From Pyxidicoccus parkwaysis (GTDB lineage Bacteria > Myxococcota > Myxococcia > Myxococcales > Myxococcaceae), in assembly GCF_017301735.1 (NCBI RefSeq), contig NZ_CP071090.1, positions 9,166,001 to 9,230,000 on the forward strand: DNA of 64,000 nt, read 5' to 3'. The notes beneath the pieces are model-generated. The model saw only the letters and a list, made by a program, of their open reading frames with translations, was not told the origin of the DNA and searched no databases. Both the position numbers and the translations under genes were made by a program. Positions 50,375 to 59,514 of this stretch are shown piece by piece; position 1 is the stretch's first letter; each line of letters starts with the position of its first letter.

Positions 50375-50830
50375 ATGAGTGCCGCTCCCAGCCCGTTCTC
50401 CTTCATCCTCGAAACGCCCGCCGCCGCGCCGGAAGAAGCGCGGCGCCACTTCCTCGCGAAGCTGTCCGTGGAGACGGACCCGGCCGACGTCCAGTTGGAC
50501 CTGGAGCGCGGCAAGAAGGGCTTCGTCGTGGTGGACGTGCGCTCGAAGGAGGCCTACGCCGAGCGCCATGTGCCCGGCGCGCTCAACCTCCCCTCGCGCA
50601 CCATCACCGCGGAGACGACGTCGCACCTGAGCAAGGATGACGTCATCGTCACCTATTGCTGGGGCCCGGGGTGCAATGGCTCCACCAAGGCGGCCGCCCG
50701 CTTCGCCGCGCTGGGCTTCCGCGTGAAGGAGATGATTGGAGGCATCGAGTACTGGGTGAAGGAAGGCCACGCCACCGAGGGCACGGCCGCGCGCGGCACC
50801 CCCGTGTACACGAAGCGCGGCGACACCTGA
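50375..50830 (+). CDS. Rhodanese-like sulfurtransferase domain protein
   Basis: A 151-residue single-domain rhodanese. VVVDVRSKEAYAERHVPGAL precedes the active loop TYCWGPGCNGSTKAA, in which the first Cys (about residue 95) is the expected persulfide carrier. It is cytoplasmic. The start at 50375 follows GGAGGTCCATC. Its divergent neighbour is a MocR regulator, a likely controller. The antisense frame of the disrupted TetR tail runs into its 3' end. Confidence 0.88.
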   Translation: MSAAPSPFSFILETPAAAPEEARRHFLAKLSVETDPADVQLDLERGKKGFVVVDVRSKEAYAERHVPGALNLPSRTITAETTSHLSKDDVIVTYCWGPGCNGSTKAAARFAALGFRVKEMIGGIEYWVKEGHATEGTAARGTPVYTKRGDT

Positions 50831-51736
50831 GCCCAGAGGCAGGCGACTGCACGAGCCGCGCTGTCGCCCCAGCACGCCCCCGGAGCCGAACACCTGGACT
50901 CACGAGCGCATGGGGCAATGAGTCGCGAGCATCCATGCCGGCACCACGCACACGAGGAGCTTCGCTGACGGAGCATGCGGCGGCCACCTTCGCTATCTGC
51001 GACGCAGTCGAGGAGCCCCCGGCAAGGTGAGCCTGCGCCTCGGATGAAGCTGGGCCGGATGCAGACGCATCCAACAGCACGACCGAGGAAGCTTCGACAA
51101 GACCACCAAACTCCTCGGAGGAGACTGAGTTGGCTACAGACGCCTTCAACAGCACGACCGAGGCAGCTTCGACGAGACCACCAAGCTCCTCGGAGGAAGC
51201 TGAGCTGGATACAGGCGCTTCCAGCAGCACGACCGAGGCAGCTTCAACGAGGCCATCAGGCGCCTCGGAGGGAGATGAACTGGCTGCCAACTCCTCCTGC
51301 GACACGGGCGTGAAAGCCTCGACGTGACAGCCAAGCATCGCGGAGGAAGCTGAGCTGGCTGCCAACGCCTCCTGCGACACGGGAGTGAAAGCCTCGACGT
51401 GACGGCCAGGCATCGCGAAGGAAGCTGAACTGGATACAGACGATTCCTGCGACACGACCGGGGAAGCCTCGACGAGCTCACCAAGCACCTCGGAGAGCGA
51501 CGACTTGGATACCGACGCCTCCTGCAGCTCGGAAGTGAAAGCCTCTGCGTGAGGTTCAGACATCACGAAGGAATCGGGGCTGGCCGCCAACGCATGCTGC
51601 GACACGGAAGAGGAGTCCTCCTCGAAACTGCCTGACGTCCGGAACGTAGGCTCGGAATCATCCGAAGGAGGCGGATCCGTGCGTTGAGGCCTCGGGTCTT
51701 CTGCGGACGCCAAGGCTCGCCACAGAACCTCCGCGG
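50649..51736 (-). pseudogene. Detached 3' part of IS-split tetR: Ser/Glu-rich 25-residue repeats
   Basis: This open frame continues, in phase, the tetR gene cut at 54086. Joined across one AGGCG target copy it reads EAEVLA-SAEVLWRALASAED, a normal TetR C-terminus followed by a long tail. The tail has about eight 25-residue repeats of SSASSEELGGLVEAASVVLL type. It now lacks a start codon context and is separated by 2.3 kb of IS. The last 182 nt overlap the rhodanese gene antisense and are unlikely to be real coding, so a frameshift or earlier natural end is possible. Confidence 0.7.
50980..51610. repeat. 75-bp tandem repeats coding 25-residue units
   Basis: About eight degenerate 75-bp units, seen on the plus strand as recurring GAGGAAGCTGAGCTGG and AGCACGACCGAGG blocks. 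Edges are approximate. They encode the tetR tail repeats. Confidence 0.65.
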
Positions 51737-51741
51737 AGGCG
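51737..51741. repeat. Target-site duplication, left copy (AGGCG)
   Basis: AGGCG directly flanks the left end of the IS21-family element and matches 54086-54090. Confidence 0.85.
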
Positions 51742-51794
51742 TGTCAGGCGACAGGAATTCTTGACCCCCTTACGTCACTAAAACTGACCCCCTC
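51742..51794 (+). repeat. IS21 left terminal inverted repeat
   Basis: Begins TGTCAGGCGACAGG and holds TTGACCCCCT and CTGACCCCCTC boxes. It matches the reverse complement of 54034-54085 with a few mismatches and one indel. Confidence 0.85.
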
Positions 51795-51924
51795 CCCAGA
51801 GCCGTTGGACTGCTCCGTAAGGCTACGTCGTTTTCCTGCGTGCGTCCGGCCGGAGCGCGCCCTCGCGGCTTCTTTGGCGAGGGCGCGCGGAGGCGACGTC
51901 CGAGGCACTGCGCTCGTGTCCTGC

Positions 51925-52713
51925 TCAGCCCTCGTGGGGCTGCGGGACGCTTCGACCCAGCAGCCCCGCCTTGCGCTTCTGGCGCAGCCGGTAGCTGTCG
52001 CCCTGGATGAGCAGCGTGTGGCTGTGGTGCAGCAGTCGGTCGAGGATGGCGGTGGCCAGGACGTCATCCCCGAAGACACCACCCCACTGGCTCACCAGTT
52101 GATTGGTGGTGATGAGAAGGCTGCCCTTCTCGTAGCGCCGCGCCACCAGCTGGAAGAAGAGGTGCGCACTCCTCTTCTCGAAGGGCAGGTAGCCCAGCTC
52201 ATCAATAACGAGCAGCTTCGGCTTGGCGAAGTAGTTGAGCTTGTCCTTGAGCCCTCCTTCGCTCTCGGCCTTGGCCAGCGCCGCCAGCAGCGCGATCGCG
52301 CTGGTGAAGAGCACCGAGTGCCCGGCCTCCACTGCCGCCCGCCCCAGCCCAATCGCCAGGTGCGTCTTGCCCACGCCCGGCGGCCCGAACAGCAACACGT
52401 TCTCGGCCTGCGTGATGAAGCGCCCGGTGGCCAGCTCCCGCACCAGCTTCGCGTCCACCGACGGCTGCGCCTTGAAGTCGAAGTCCTCCAGCGTCTTCAC
52501 CGCCGAGAAGTGGGCAATCATGATGCCCATGCTGATGCGCTTCTTCTGCTTGGCCCCCACCTCCTCGCGCAGCAGCGCGTCCAGGAAGTCCAGGTAGGTC
52601 GGCTCGCTGCGAGCCGCCTCCGAGAGCAGCGCGTCCAGCCGCTCGGCCAGGTGGCCCAGCCGCAGCCTCCCCAGGTGCTCCAGCACACGCGCGTGTACCA
52701 GTTCGTGACTCAT
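51925..52713 (-). CDS. istB: IS21 transposition ATPase
   Basis: A 262-residue AAA+ helper of IS21 transposition. Walker A is FGPPGVGKTHLA and Walker B is LVIDELGYLPF. The N-terminal helical segment (ERLDALLSEAARSEPTYLDF) and ITTNQL sensor are typical. It selects targets and stimulates IstA. Its ATG overlaps the istA stop by 4 nt, as in other IS21 elements. Confidence 0.95.
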   Translation of the reverse strand: MSHELVHARVLEHLGRLRLGHLAERLDALLSEAARSEPTYLDFLDALLREEVGAKQKKRISMGIMIAHFSAVKTLEDFDFKAQPSVDAKLVRELATGRFITQAENVLLFGPPGVGKTHLAIGLGRAAVEAGHSVLFTSAIALLAALAKAESEGGLKDKLNYFAKPKLLVIDELGYLPFEKRSAHLFFQLVARRYEKGSLLITTNQLVSQWGGVFGDDVLATAILDRLLHHSHTLLIQGDSYRLRQKRKAGLLGRSVPQPHEG

Positions 52714-54005
52714 GCCGCACCCCGCTTCGCGGCCTGCTCCACCACCTGGGCGTAGGCGCCCAGCGTGCGGCCCAGTTCCGCCAGGGCGGAGGTGGCCCCG
52801 GTGGTTTCCACGGGGCGCAGTCTCCAGAGCCCCTCCCAGTGGGCCGGGTCGATGACGCGCCCGTGCGGCTCCCGACTGCGCGCATGCGTGGCCACCAGCT
52901 GGCCTGCGTGGAAGATGCGCACCTGAGAGTCGCCCACCTGCACCTCGACGCGCTCGCGCACCAGCCGGTGCGGCACGCTGTAGCGCACCGTGTCCACGTC
53001 CACGAGCGCGTCGTGGGCCACCTTGCGCACCAGCCGCTGGTGGCGACGCGGCAGCACTCGCGTGGGCAGCGCCCGCAGGGCGGCCTTCTCCTCGCGCTCG
53101 AACCTGTCGAGGGGACGCTCGTGCGTGGTGCCATGCACGCGCTCATCCGCCTCGCGCATCCACTGCGCCAGGTGGGCCTCCAGCGCGTCGAAGGACTCGA
53201 AGTCCCGGCCCGCCAGGGCGTTGCGCTTGACGTACTTGACGCCCGACTCCGTCTTGCCCTTGGTGCGCGCTCGGTACGGCCCGCACGCCTTGGGCGTCAC
53301 GTCCCAGTCCCGGCAGAACTCCACCCAGGCCGGGTGGAAGCGCACGGTGCCCGCCGGCCGGTGGTGCTCCACGACGAGCGGCCGGGCGTTGTCCGAGAGC
53401 ACCTCCAGCGGCACGCCTCCGAAGTGCATGAAGGCCGCGGCCACACCCTCGCGCCAGTCGTCTCCGCGCTGATTGAGGAAGGCTCGTACGAAGAGCCGCC
53501 GCGAGAACGAGAGCACCGCCACCAGCAGGAAGACCTTCACCACCTGCCCGCCCACGCGCACTTTCTTCTCGCCGAAGTCCACCTGCATCTGCTGCCCCGG
53601 CTTTGTCTCGAAGCGCACCGTGGCCACCTGGGCCGCGTGCACCTGGCGCCGCCTCGTCTCCACCGCGCGCTGCACGGTGCGGACACTGGCCTCGATGCCC
53701 TCCTGGGCCAGCAGCGCCTGCACGACGACGGCGTTGCCCTCAGCGGTCGAGTCCCAGAGTTCCGCCGCGCGCTGCTGCTCGGCCTCGGTGAGCCGTCGCG
53801 CCTTCGGGCGCACCTGCTTGTCGGCCGCACGGCCCGCTCGCAGGTAGCGCCTCACCGTGTTCCGCGCCACGCCCACCTCGCGCGCGATGCGCTTGTGGCC
53901 CCAGCCCGCCTCCGCCAGCGCACGCATCCGCCGCACGACTTCCTGCTCGACCATCGACTCCTCCGCTGTCGAGCGGAGGGCTACTACTGCCGTCTCTTCC
54001 ATCAC
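52710..54005 (-). CDS. istA: IS21 DDE transposase
   Basis: A 431-residue transposase. The N-terminal helix-turn-helix (WGHKRIAREVGVARNTVRRY) binds the terminal repeats. The DDE catalytic core shows QVDFGE (about 140), VLSDNARPLV (about 205) and the Glu in KGKTESGVKYVKRN. The C-terminal beta-barrel region follows. The full length suggests activity. Two start Met codons are adjacent (54005 and 54002). Confidence 0.95.
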   Translation of the reverse strand: MMEETAVVALRSTAEESMVEQEVVRRMRALAEAGWGHKRIAREVGVARNTVRRYLRAGRAADKQVRPKARRLTEAEQQRAAELWDSTAEGNAVVVQALLAQEGIEASVRTVQRAVETRRRQVHAAQVATVRFETKPGQQMQVDFGEKKVRVGGQVVKVFLLVAVLSFSRRLFVRAFLNQRGDDWREGVAAAFMHFGGVPLEVLSDNARPLVVEHHRPAGTVRFHPAWVEFCRDWDVTPKACGPYRARTKGKTESGVKYVKRNALAGRDFESFDALEAHLAQWMREADERVHGTTHERPLDRFEREEKAALRALPTRVLPRRHQRLVRKVAHDALVDVDTVRYSVPHRLVRERVEVQVGDSQVRIFHAGQLVATHARSREPHGRVIDPAHWEGLWRLRPVETTGATSALAELGRTLGAYAQVVEQAAKRGAA

Positions 54006-54033
54006 TGCCTACCTCCCTGGTTTCGGGCCCGGA

Positions 54034-54085
54034 GAGGGGGTCAGTTTTAGTGTCGCGAGGGGGTCAATATTGCTGTCGCTCTACA
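54034..54085 (-). repeat. IS21 right terminal inverted repeat
   Basis: Read on the minus strand it begins TGTAGAGCGACAGC and repeats the TTGACCCCCT and CTGACCCCCTC boxes of the left end. Its first bases supply the stop codon of the truncated tetR. Confidence 0.85.
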
Positions 54086-55076
54086 AGGCGAGCACCTCGG
54101 CTTCCGTCACCAGCGCGCCTTCCTCGGCCGGCGCACGCACCAACTCAACCAACGCGCCCCAGACGAGGCCCTCGCCCACGCGAGCGCTCCCAGGAGCCAG
54201 CGCGCCCTCGCGCTCACCGCACTTCAATACCTCGCGAACCAGAGCCCTCGCCGCCCTGCCATGCGACTGATACCCCAGTGCACGCGGCGCACGCGGCCCC
54301 GGCAGGTTCGACGCATGCAGCTCGTGTGATTCCAGCGTGGCTTCCGTCCCATGTGAATCCCATGCATCCAGGACGACACCCGATGCATCCGACGCCGCTG
54401 CTTCCGAACGGGAATCGACTTCACCTGAGTCCCTTGCATCCGAGCCGGCGCCTGACACATCCAGCTCCGTTGCTTCCGAACGGGAACCCGCCTCTTCCGG
54501 TTTCCTTGCGTCTGGGCGGGCACGGGCATCCTGCGACCATGAGACGCCCGGAGCGTCCATTTCCGATGCACGGGGACTGTGCTCTGCCCAATCACCTGAC
54601 GCTCGCGAAGACTCTGTATCCGGCTCGGCGGCGGTGGGGGCGTATGCCTCGGACGCGCCCGATGGAATGGGCCCGAGTGAGCGCGGCATATAGGGCTGAA
54701 TGGCGTAGCGCGCATGAGGCCCCGAGTCGTACGGATGCCAGTGCAGGAATGTGAAGGCGAAGAGCCCCGGCTCTCTCAACGCCTCGGAGACCAGCTCACT
54801 CCAGAAGTCGAAGAAGGCCTGGCGGTAGCCCAACTCCGGACTTGCGTGCGTGCACTCGAAGGCGACGCGCGCCCGGTGGCAGAGCGTGTTCTCAGCGAAG
54901 TCCCGCACCGCGAGCGCGAAGCCCCGCTTGCTGCCGTACCGTCGATAGAGGGTGCCCACCGACATGCGCGTCGCCGTCGCCAGCTCCGACGCATGCACGT
55001 TGTCGTAGCCCCGCAGCGCCATCAACCCCGCCGCCTCGGCCATCGTATCGGCATGCATCTGCTCCAGAAGCCACAT
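54081..55076 (-). pseudogene. TetR-family regulator truncated by IS21 insertion
   Basis: The 331 residues that remain start MWLLEQMHADTMAEAAGL. The HTH region is good (DNVHASELATATRMSVGTLY, RRYGSKRGF). Between residues about 135 and 265 is an unusual Ser/Glu/Ala/Asp-rich insert with 25-residue-like repeats, then a helical RALVREVLKCGEREGAL and EGLVWGALVELVRA end. The reading frame enters the IS end and stops at TAG (54083-54081), so the last native residues are EAEVLA. The DNA-binding and most of the ligand domain survive, so a shortened regulator may still be made. The start follows GGGGAAGGGG. Confidence 0.82.
54086..54090. repeat. Target-site duplication, right copy (AGGCG)
   Basis: AGGCG, identical to 51737-51741, directly flanks the right end of the IS. 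Confidence 0.85.
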
Positions 55077-55372
55077 ATCCCCTTCCCCTCCCCACCCTCT
55101 CCGGGCGACCGCTGGCTGGAACGAACATTCCTTCCACGCCTGCCTGTCTACCGGGAGGGTCTGACATGGGCACGGGACCAGGGGGTAGACCGGGCGGACC
55201 GCTCGCGACTGCTCCGCGCACCGTGCACTCCATGCTCCGAGCGAGCGCGCCGACCCAAAGGTCGTGCGAGTCGCCCGGGCTCCTGGCCCAGCCAGACGCG
55301 CCTCGCAAAGTCCCATAAACGAAGATGCCTTCCCGAAGCGAAGGTCGGGCACTTCCCGGCGAGGAGCCTCAG
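55077..55372. other. Intergenic region, no gene seen
   Basis: A 296-bp gap between the tetR start and the end of the pRiA4b ORF-3 remnant. I found no supported promoter, RNA or repeat in it. Confidence 0.45.
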
Positions 55373-55689
55373 TTACTTGATGGTCCGGACTCGCCTGTCG
55401 GTGGCTTCGAGGTCGAACGCTTCAGGGTCGAAAGAGCCACCGACCCATTCGAGCAGCTGCTCATGTTCTTCATGCTTCGGGTCCTGAAGAGCTTCGAGCA
55501 AGTGCTCGTAGCCGGGGATGCCGCCGCAGTCATCGGGTGGTACCGCTCGCGCTCCGACCGTGCACGCGGGGTATCTCCTGCCGGGCTCGGGGGGCTGCAC
55601 CTTCTTCACGCGGATGCTGTGCACCCCATCAGTTCGACATGCAGCACGTGAATGGAAGGCTCGGCGGCGGTCTTCTGGCGAGCGGCCAT
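55373..55689 (-). pseudogene. Internally deleted pRiA4b ORF-3 family gene
   Basis: Two pieces of a PRiA4_ORF3 (PF07929) protein are joined out of frame. From ATG 55689 the frame reads MAARQKTAAEPSIHVLHVEL then stops at about 55609. In another frame the tail reads HSIRVKKVQPPEPGRRYPAC and continues with RAVPPDDCGGIPGYEHLLEAL, EEHEQLLEWVGGSFDPEAFD to the stop at 55373. The conserved middle (roughly 90 residues, normally with the W and H landmarks) is missing. The family is frequent on plasmids and in mobile regions. It is not expected to function. Confidence 0.78.
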
Positions 55690-55764
55690 GGCTGGAGCAT
55701 GCAACGACTCCGGCGAGCCCTGGCCCACTCCCGCGAAGCGCCTCCCCGTGGGGATGGCCCCCGT

Positions 55765-56883
55765 TCAATAGACTCCAATCAGGTGGATCTGCACCCTCGG
55801 GTTGCCGAGGAACTCCTTCAGTCGCCACCGGCTCCGCATGCCGTCGTCGTGGATGCCCACACCACCGTCGCCGGGAGCGTCCGCGCTGGCGAGGGCCTCG
55901 CGCAGCTGCGACACCGCCCATGCGTCGAACTTCGGGTCGCCGGAGCCTTCAATCACTTGCAGGTCCAGGACCTTGCCATCCCGGCCCTGATGGACCTCGA
56001 CGACGGCGGCGAGCGCGAGGATGGGCTCGGTGACGTCCACCATGTACATGTTCGCCGCGCGTCCTGCCTCCACGGCGGCCTGGAAGCGGTTGCGCTGCTC
56101 CAGGCGTTGGTCGCGCTCCTTCGGCGCATAGGGGCTGCCCGTCTTGCCGAAGCGCTCGATGGCGTCCACCTGCTCGCGCTTCATCCGCGACGCGAGCACC
56201 TTCAGGTCCGGCGGCGGCGGGTTGACCAGCTCCCGGGAGAAGTCCTTCTGCAGCTTCGCGAAGTACGGCGAGGGCGCCCCGCTCTCCGCGCGCGCCGCGG
56301 CCAGCGAGTCCTTCGCCCAGCCATCCACCTTCTGCCGGGCCTCCTCCGCCTGCTGCCGCGCCACGACCGCCGGGTCGGGCTGCTCTCCCGTGTTGCGCAG
56401 CGTCCGTCCCGTCGACGGTGGCTTTCCCGTCAGGCCTTCGCCCAGCAGGTTCCCCGGCACGAGGTTGGGCCGCTTCGACGGGGACTCGGACGAGGCGAGC
56501 GGAGCATCCGACTCCAGCTCCTCCGCAGGGGGTGCAGGAGGCTTCGCACCAGTGCCTGCTTCCGGAGGCTTGCCCTGATGAGGAGCGCTGGACTCCGGAG
56601 GCGCGGCCGCCACCTGGGGTGATGGGGTCTCCGGCTTCGCGGACTCGGGGCGCTCGGCCTGCCGCTGGGGAGGCTTCGCCCGGTCAGGCGGCTGCACGCT
56701 CACACCGGGGGCAGCCGGCGACGCGGACTTCGGAGAGCTGTGCACGATTTCCAGCTCGACGGCCTCGCTCGATGCGCGTGCTGGAGGCCGCGCAGACGGG
56801 ACCCGCGACAGCGCGAAGAAGAGCGCCGCGTGCAGGAGCACCGAGAGCAGCAGTGCGAGACTCAGCCGGGAACGACGTGACAC
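55765..56883 (-). CDS. TonB-like protein (energy-transducer type)
   Basis: A 372-residue protein with a short basic N-terminus, one membrane anchor (LSLALLLSVLLHAALFFAL) and a long Pro/Ala/Ser/Glu-rich periplasmic stretch (about 30-170). A helical segment follows, and the C-terminus is TonB-like (AAVVEVHQGRDGKVLDLQVI ... FDAWAVSQLREAL), which is a recognisable TonB_C pattern. It would couple inner-membrane proton force to an outer-membrane receptor, or serve in a gliding/secretion system. Start is GTG 56883; ATG 56955 would add 24 cytoplasmic residues. No ExbB/ExbD genes are near. Confidence 0.75.
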   Translation of the reverse strand: MSRRSRLSLALLLSVLLHAALFFALSRVPSARPPARASSEAVELEIVHSSPKSASPAAPGVSVQPPDRAKPPQRQAERPESAKPETPSPQVAAAPPESSAPHQGKPPEAGTGAKPPAPPAEELESDAPLASSESPSKRPNLVPGNLLGEGLTGKPPSTGRTLRNTGEQPDPAVVARQQAEEARQKVDGWAKDSLAAARAESGAPSPYFAKLQKDFSRELVNPPPPDLKVLASRMKREQVDAIERFGKTGSPYAPKERDQRLEQRNRFQAAVEAGRAANMYMVDVTEPILALAAVVEVHQGRDGKVLDLQVIEGSGDPKFDAWAVSQLREALASADAPGDGGVGIHDDGMRSRWRLKEFLGNPRVQIHLIGVY

Positions 56884-57135
56884 GTGTGACAGCTTGCCTC
56901 GCGGGAGCGCTCGCGGGAAGCGCCCCGAAGTCCGGATGTCGGGTCGCGACGCCATCCTGCCTGCTCGGTGCGTCGACCCTGGCACTGCCGAAACGTGCGG
57001 CTGCAAACGATTACGATTCGTTTCGGCGGCTCTGGAGCAGGCGCCTGGATGCCATGTTCCATGCCGCCCCGGGCTGCTCGATGACACGGCCGCGCGCGCT
57101 GGGGCCGTCGACCTTCTCGCAATAGAGTGGCGTGA

Positions 57136-58923
57136 ATGCGGCCCATCCTGCGTGTCCTGCTCCCGTGCCTCGTGCTCGTCCTGGTGCGCTGTACGCCCGC
57201 GGCTCCGGCCGCGGTCGACGCGGGGGCGCCTGATGCGGGGGCTCGCCACGAGGTGCCCGGGACGCTTCGGGTGCGCGTGCTCGGCCCCGATGGAGCGCCT
57301 CTCGCGAGCAGCCACGTGCAGCTCGTGTCCTCGTCACTGGACGCGCCCACTGTCTGGCTCCAGACGGACGACCACGGAGAGGCGGGCCATCCGATTGCCT
57401 CATCCGGGCACCATCGGGTGTTCGCATTCTGGCTGGAGAAGGGACGCTTCCAGCGCTACGCGTGGAAGGACGTCGAGCTGCGCCCCGGCACGGGCGACCC
57501 GCGCGTGGAGCTCCGCTTCGCGAGCGCCTCCGTGCCACCCATCTCGGGACAGGTGAAGGGGCTGGACGGGCTGCCCGTGGAAGGCGCCACCGTCGAGGCC
57601 TTCCAGCACTTCACCTCCGTGCCGCTGGACGACGACCTCCTCCGCAACACGACGGGCCCCCGGGAGACGGCGACCACGACGACGGACGCGGAAGGCCGCT
57701 TCACCGTGCAGCCCCTGCGTGAAGGCGAGTACGGGCTGAGCGTGGTGCACGACAAGGGACTGGGTGACGTCACCGCCCACACGGGAGGTCCCGCGGCGGA
57801 CATCGTGCTCATCCCCCGGTGCGTGCGGAGCGCCTCCGGCCGTGTCGTCGATGAGCAGGGCGCGCCCATCCCCCGCTTCCAGGTGGACTCGCGGCGCGTG
57901 CGCGACGCGAAGGGGCGATTCACGCTTCAGGGCGGCTGCTTCGTCCACATCGAGGCCCCCGGCTTCGTGCCGCAGCGCCTTCCGCTGCTCAGCCTGAAGG
58001 CCCTGCACGTGGAGCTGCCGGATGTCGTGCTCGCTCGTGCTCGCCAGCTCTCGGGCCGCGTCGTCGGTCCGGACTCGAAGCCGGCGGGCGGAGTCGCGCT
58101 CGAGGCGTCCTGGGACGGAGACACGACGAATCCCACCGGGGAGAGCGAAGAGACTTCCGGCCGCTTCTCGCTCGGGCCGGTGCCTGTGGGTCGCGAAGTC
58201 ACCGTGCTGGCGAAGCGGGCTGACGGGTCCCTGCGAAGGCGCGTGGCGGCCGATGAGACGGCGCCGCTCGTCATCGAGCTCCCCGCCGATGACTCACGCC
58301 TGGACGTGCTCGTGAAGGACGCGTCGGGAAAGGCGCTCGGGGGCGCGGACGTCGAGGCCCGGGGCGCTTGGGGCTCCGTCACCCTCCGCACGGACGCCAC
58401 GGGCCATGCGGCGGGGAAGGTGCCCTCGGGGAGCTACGAGGTCCACGTGACACACCAGCTCCGGGGACTGCCCGACCAGCGGCGCGTCGCCTACCGCTTC
58501 GCTCCGGTGACGGTGCAGGTGGCTCGCGGCAATGACACCCCAGTTGAAGTCCGTCCCATGCAGGGCACCGGGCGCCTCCGCGTGCTGCTGCCCGAGCCCT
58601 CGCACTACAACTCCATCTTCGTGATTCCCGGCGCGCACGAGGTGCCCGCCAACATCCGGAGCCTGGGCGCGCGGGTGGAGCACCCGCTGGTCGCGGATGC
58701 GGCGTCGGACAAGCGGGCGCAATACTCGGAGGGCATCATCTATTACGAGGCGCAGAACGACTTCAGCGACCTCGTGCCCGGGCCCTACACGGTGTTTGCC
58801 ACGAACCCTCGCGATGATGGCCCCGGCCTGCTCCTCTTCCACCAGACCGTCCAGGTGGATGGCCGGGGGCGGCAGGTCGTCCAGGTCCGCTTCGAGGGGG
58901 ACTCGGCGCTCCGGCTGTACTGA
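57136..58923 (+). CDS. Lipoprotein with carboxypeptidase-regulatory-like domains
   Basis: A 595-residue exported lipoprotein (candidate lipobox LVRC, Cys19; weaker than usual because of Arg). The mature chain is a row of CarboxypepD_reg-like beta-sandwich repeats (ISGQVKGLDGLPVEGATVEA; ASGRVVDEQGAPIPRFQV; LSGRVVGPDSKPAGGVALEA; VLVKDASGKALGGADVEA). Such chains are common on myxobacterial surfaces and probably support adhesion or scaffolding. No catalytic domain is seen. It is convergent with the DUF4442 gene. Confidence 0.82.
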   Translation: MRPILRVLLPCLVLVLVRCTPAAPAAVDAGAPDAGARHEVPGTLRVRVLGPDGAPLASSHVQLVSSSLDAPTVWLQTDDHGEAGHPIASSGHHRVFAFWLEKGRFQRYAWKDVELRPGTGDPRVELRFASASVPPISGQVKGLDGLPVEGATVEAFQHFTSVPLDDDLLRNTTGPRETATTTTDAEGRFTVQPLREGEYGLSVVHDKGLGDVTAHTGGPAADIVLIPRCVRSASGRVVDEQGAPIPRFQVDSRRVRDAKGRFTLQGGCFVHIEAPGFVPQRLPLLSLKALHVELPDVVLARARQLSGRVVGPDSKPAGGVALEASWDGDTTNPTGESEETSGRFSLGPVPVGREVTVLAKRADGSLRRRVAADETAPLVIELPADDSRLDVLVKDASGKALGGADVEARGAWGSVTLRTDATGHAAGKVPSGSYEVHVTHQLRGLPDQRRVAYRFAPVTVQVARGNDTPVEVRPMQGTGRLRVLLPEPSHYNSIFVIPGAHEVPANIRSLGARVEHPLVADAASDKRAQYSEGIIYYEAQNDFSDLVPGPYTVFATNPRDDGPGLLLFHQTVQVDGRGRQVVQVRFEGDSALRLY

Positions 58924-58926
58924 GCT

Positions 58927-59418
58927 TCAGTAGCGCTTGAGCACCGCGAGGAAGCGCGCGTCGGCGACGTGCTTGCCCTCGAAGTCCTCCAGGCGCACGG
59001 GCACCCACTCGCGGGCCTTGTCGTTCTTCTGGCGCAGGCCGTTGTCCAGCGTGGTGAAGACGTCGGCGGGCGGCTCGCAGATGGCGCGCACGCCGCCCTT
59101 GGCCTTGGCGTGGAAGGTCACCTCCACCTTGTCCACGAGCGCGTTGTAGCGGCCCGGCGGGAAGCGGCGGAAGAGCCACAGGCCCATCGTCAATTCCATC
59201 ACCGTCACCTGCACGCCCAGGTACACGCCGCCCACGTGGTTGCGCGTGCGCCGCTTGAGCGGCACCGACGCGCGCGTCCTCGTGTCCGAGGCCTCCTCCA
59301 CCTTGAAGCCCATCACCGCCGACAGCGGGATGATGTTCTTCACCGCCACCGTCATCAGGGCATTCGCCGCCGCCGGCGATACCTGACGCAGCCGTTCCAC
59401 GAGGTCGAGCGCGAGCAT
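58927..59418 (-). CDS. DUF4442 hotdog-fold (thioesterase-like) protein
   Basis: A 163-residue cytoplasmic protein. Hotdog features are KNIIPLSAVMGFKVEEA, the central RTRNHVGGVYLGVQ helix start and VEVTFHAKAKGGVRA. This pattern fits DUF4442, a relative of YiiD-type and PaaI-type thioesterases. The Asn-His-x-Gly (NHVGG) segment may be the acyl-CoA site. It lies alone, convergent with the lipoprotein gene and followed upstream by the repeat array at 59515. Confidence 0.82.
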   Translation of the reverse strand: MLALDLVERLRQVSPAAANALMTVAVKNIIPLSAVMGFKVEEASDTRTRASVPLKRRTRNHVGGVYLGVQVTVMELTMGLWLFRRFPPGRYNALVDKVEVTFHAKAKGGVRAICEPPADVFTTLDNGLRQKNDKAREWVPVRLEDFEGKHVADARFLAVLKRY

Positions 59419-59514
59419 GGCTCCTCATCATCCATCAACGAAGGTGCGCCATCGTAGCGCCGGCACAGCGGAATGCGCGGCCCTGAGTGGAGCGCGACAC
59501 CGCATATCCGGAGC

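Larger units (their letters stand above)
51742..54085 (-). mobile_element. IS21-family insertion sequence
   Basis: A 2344-bp element with istA and istB on the minus strand. Its ends are imperfect ~52-bp inverted repeats (51742-51794 and 54034-54085). Both start TGT, contain GCGACAG and two TGACCCCCT boxes, the multiple terminal repeats typical of IS21 transposase binding. It is flanked by a 5-bp AGGCG duplication. Both transposition genes are intact, so it may be mobile. It interrupts a tetR gene. Confidence 0.93.

Noticed and set aside
50649..50830. Real coding end of the tetR tail overlapping the rhodanese gene
   Set aside because: Composition changes to Arg/Pro/Cys-rich shadow sequence opposite a well-supported rhodanese. 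The true end is likely earlier or frameshifted.
55325..55651. A 108-codon plus-strand open frame
   Set aside because: It is antisense to the conserved tail of the pRiA4b ORF-3 remnant and has no support of its own.
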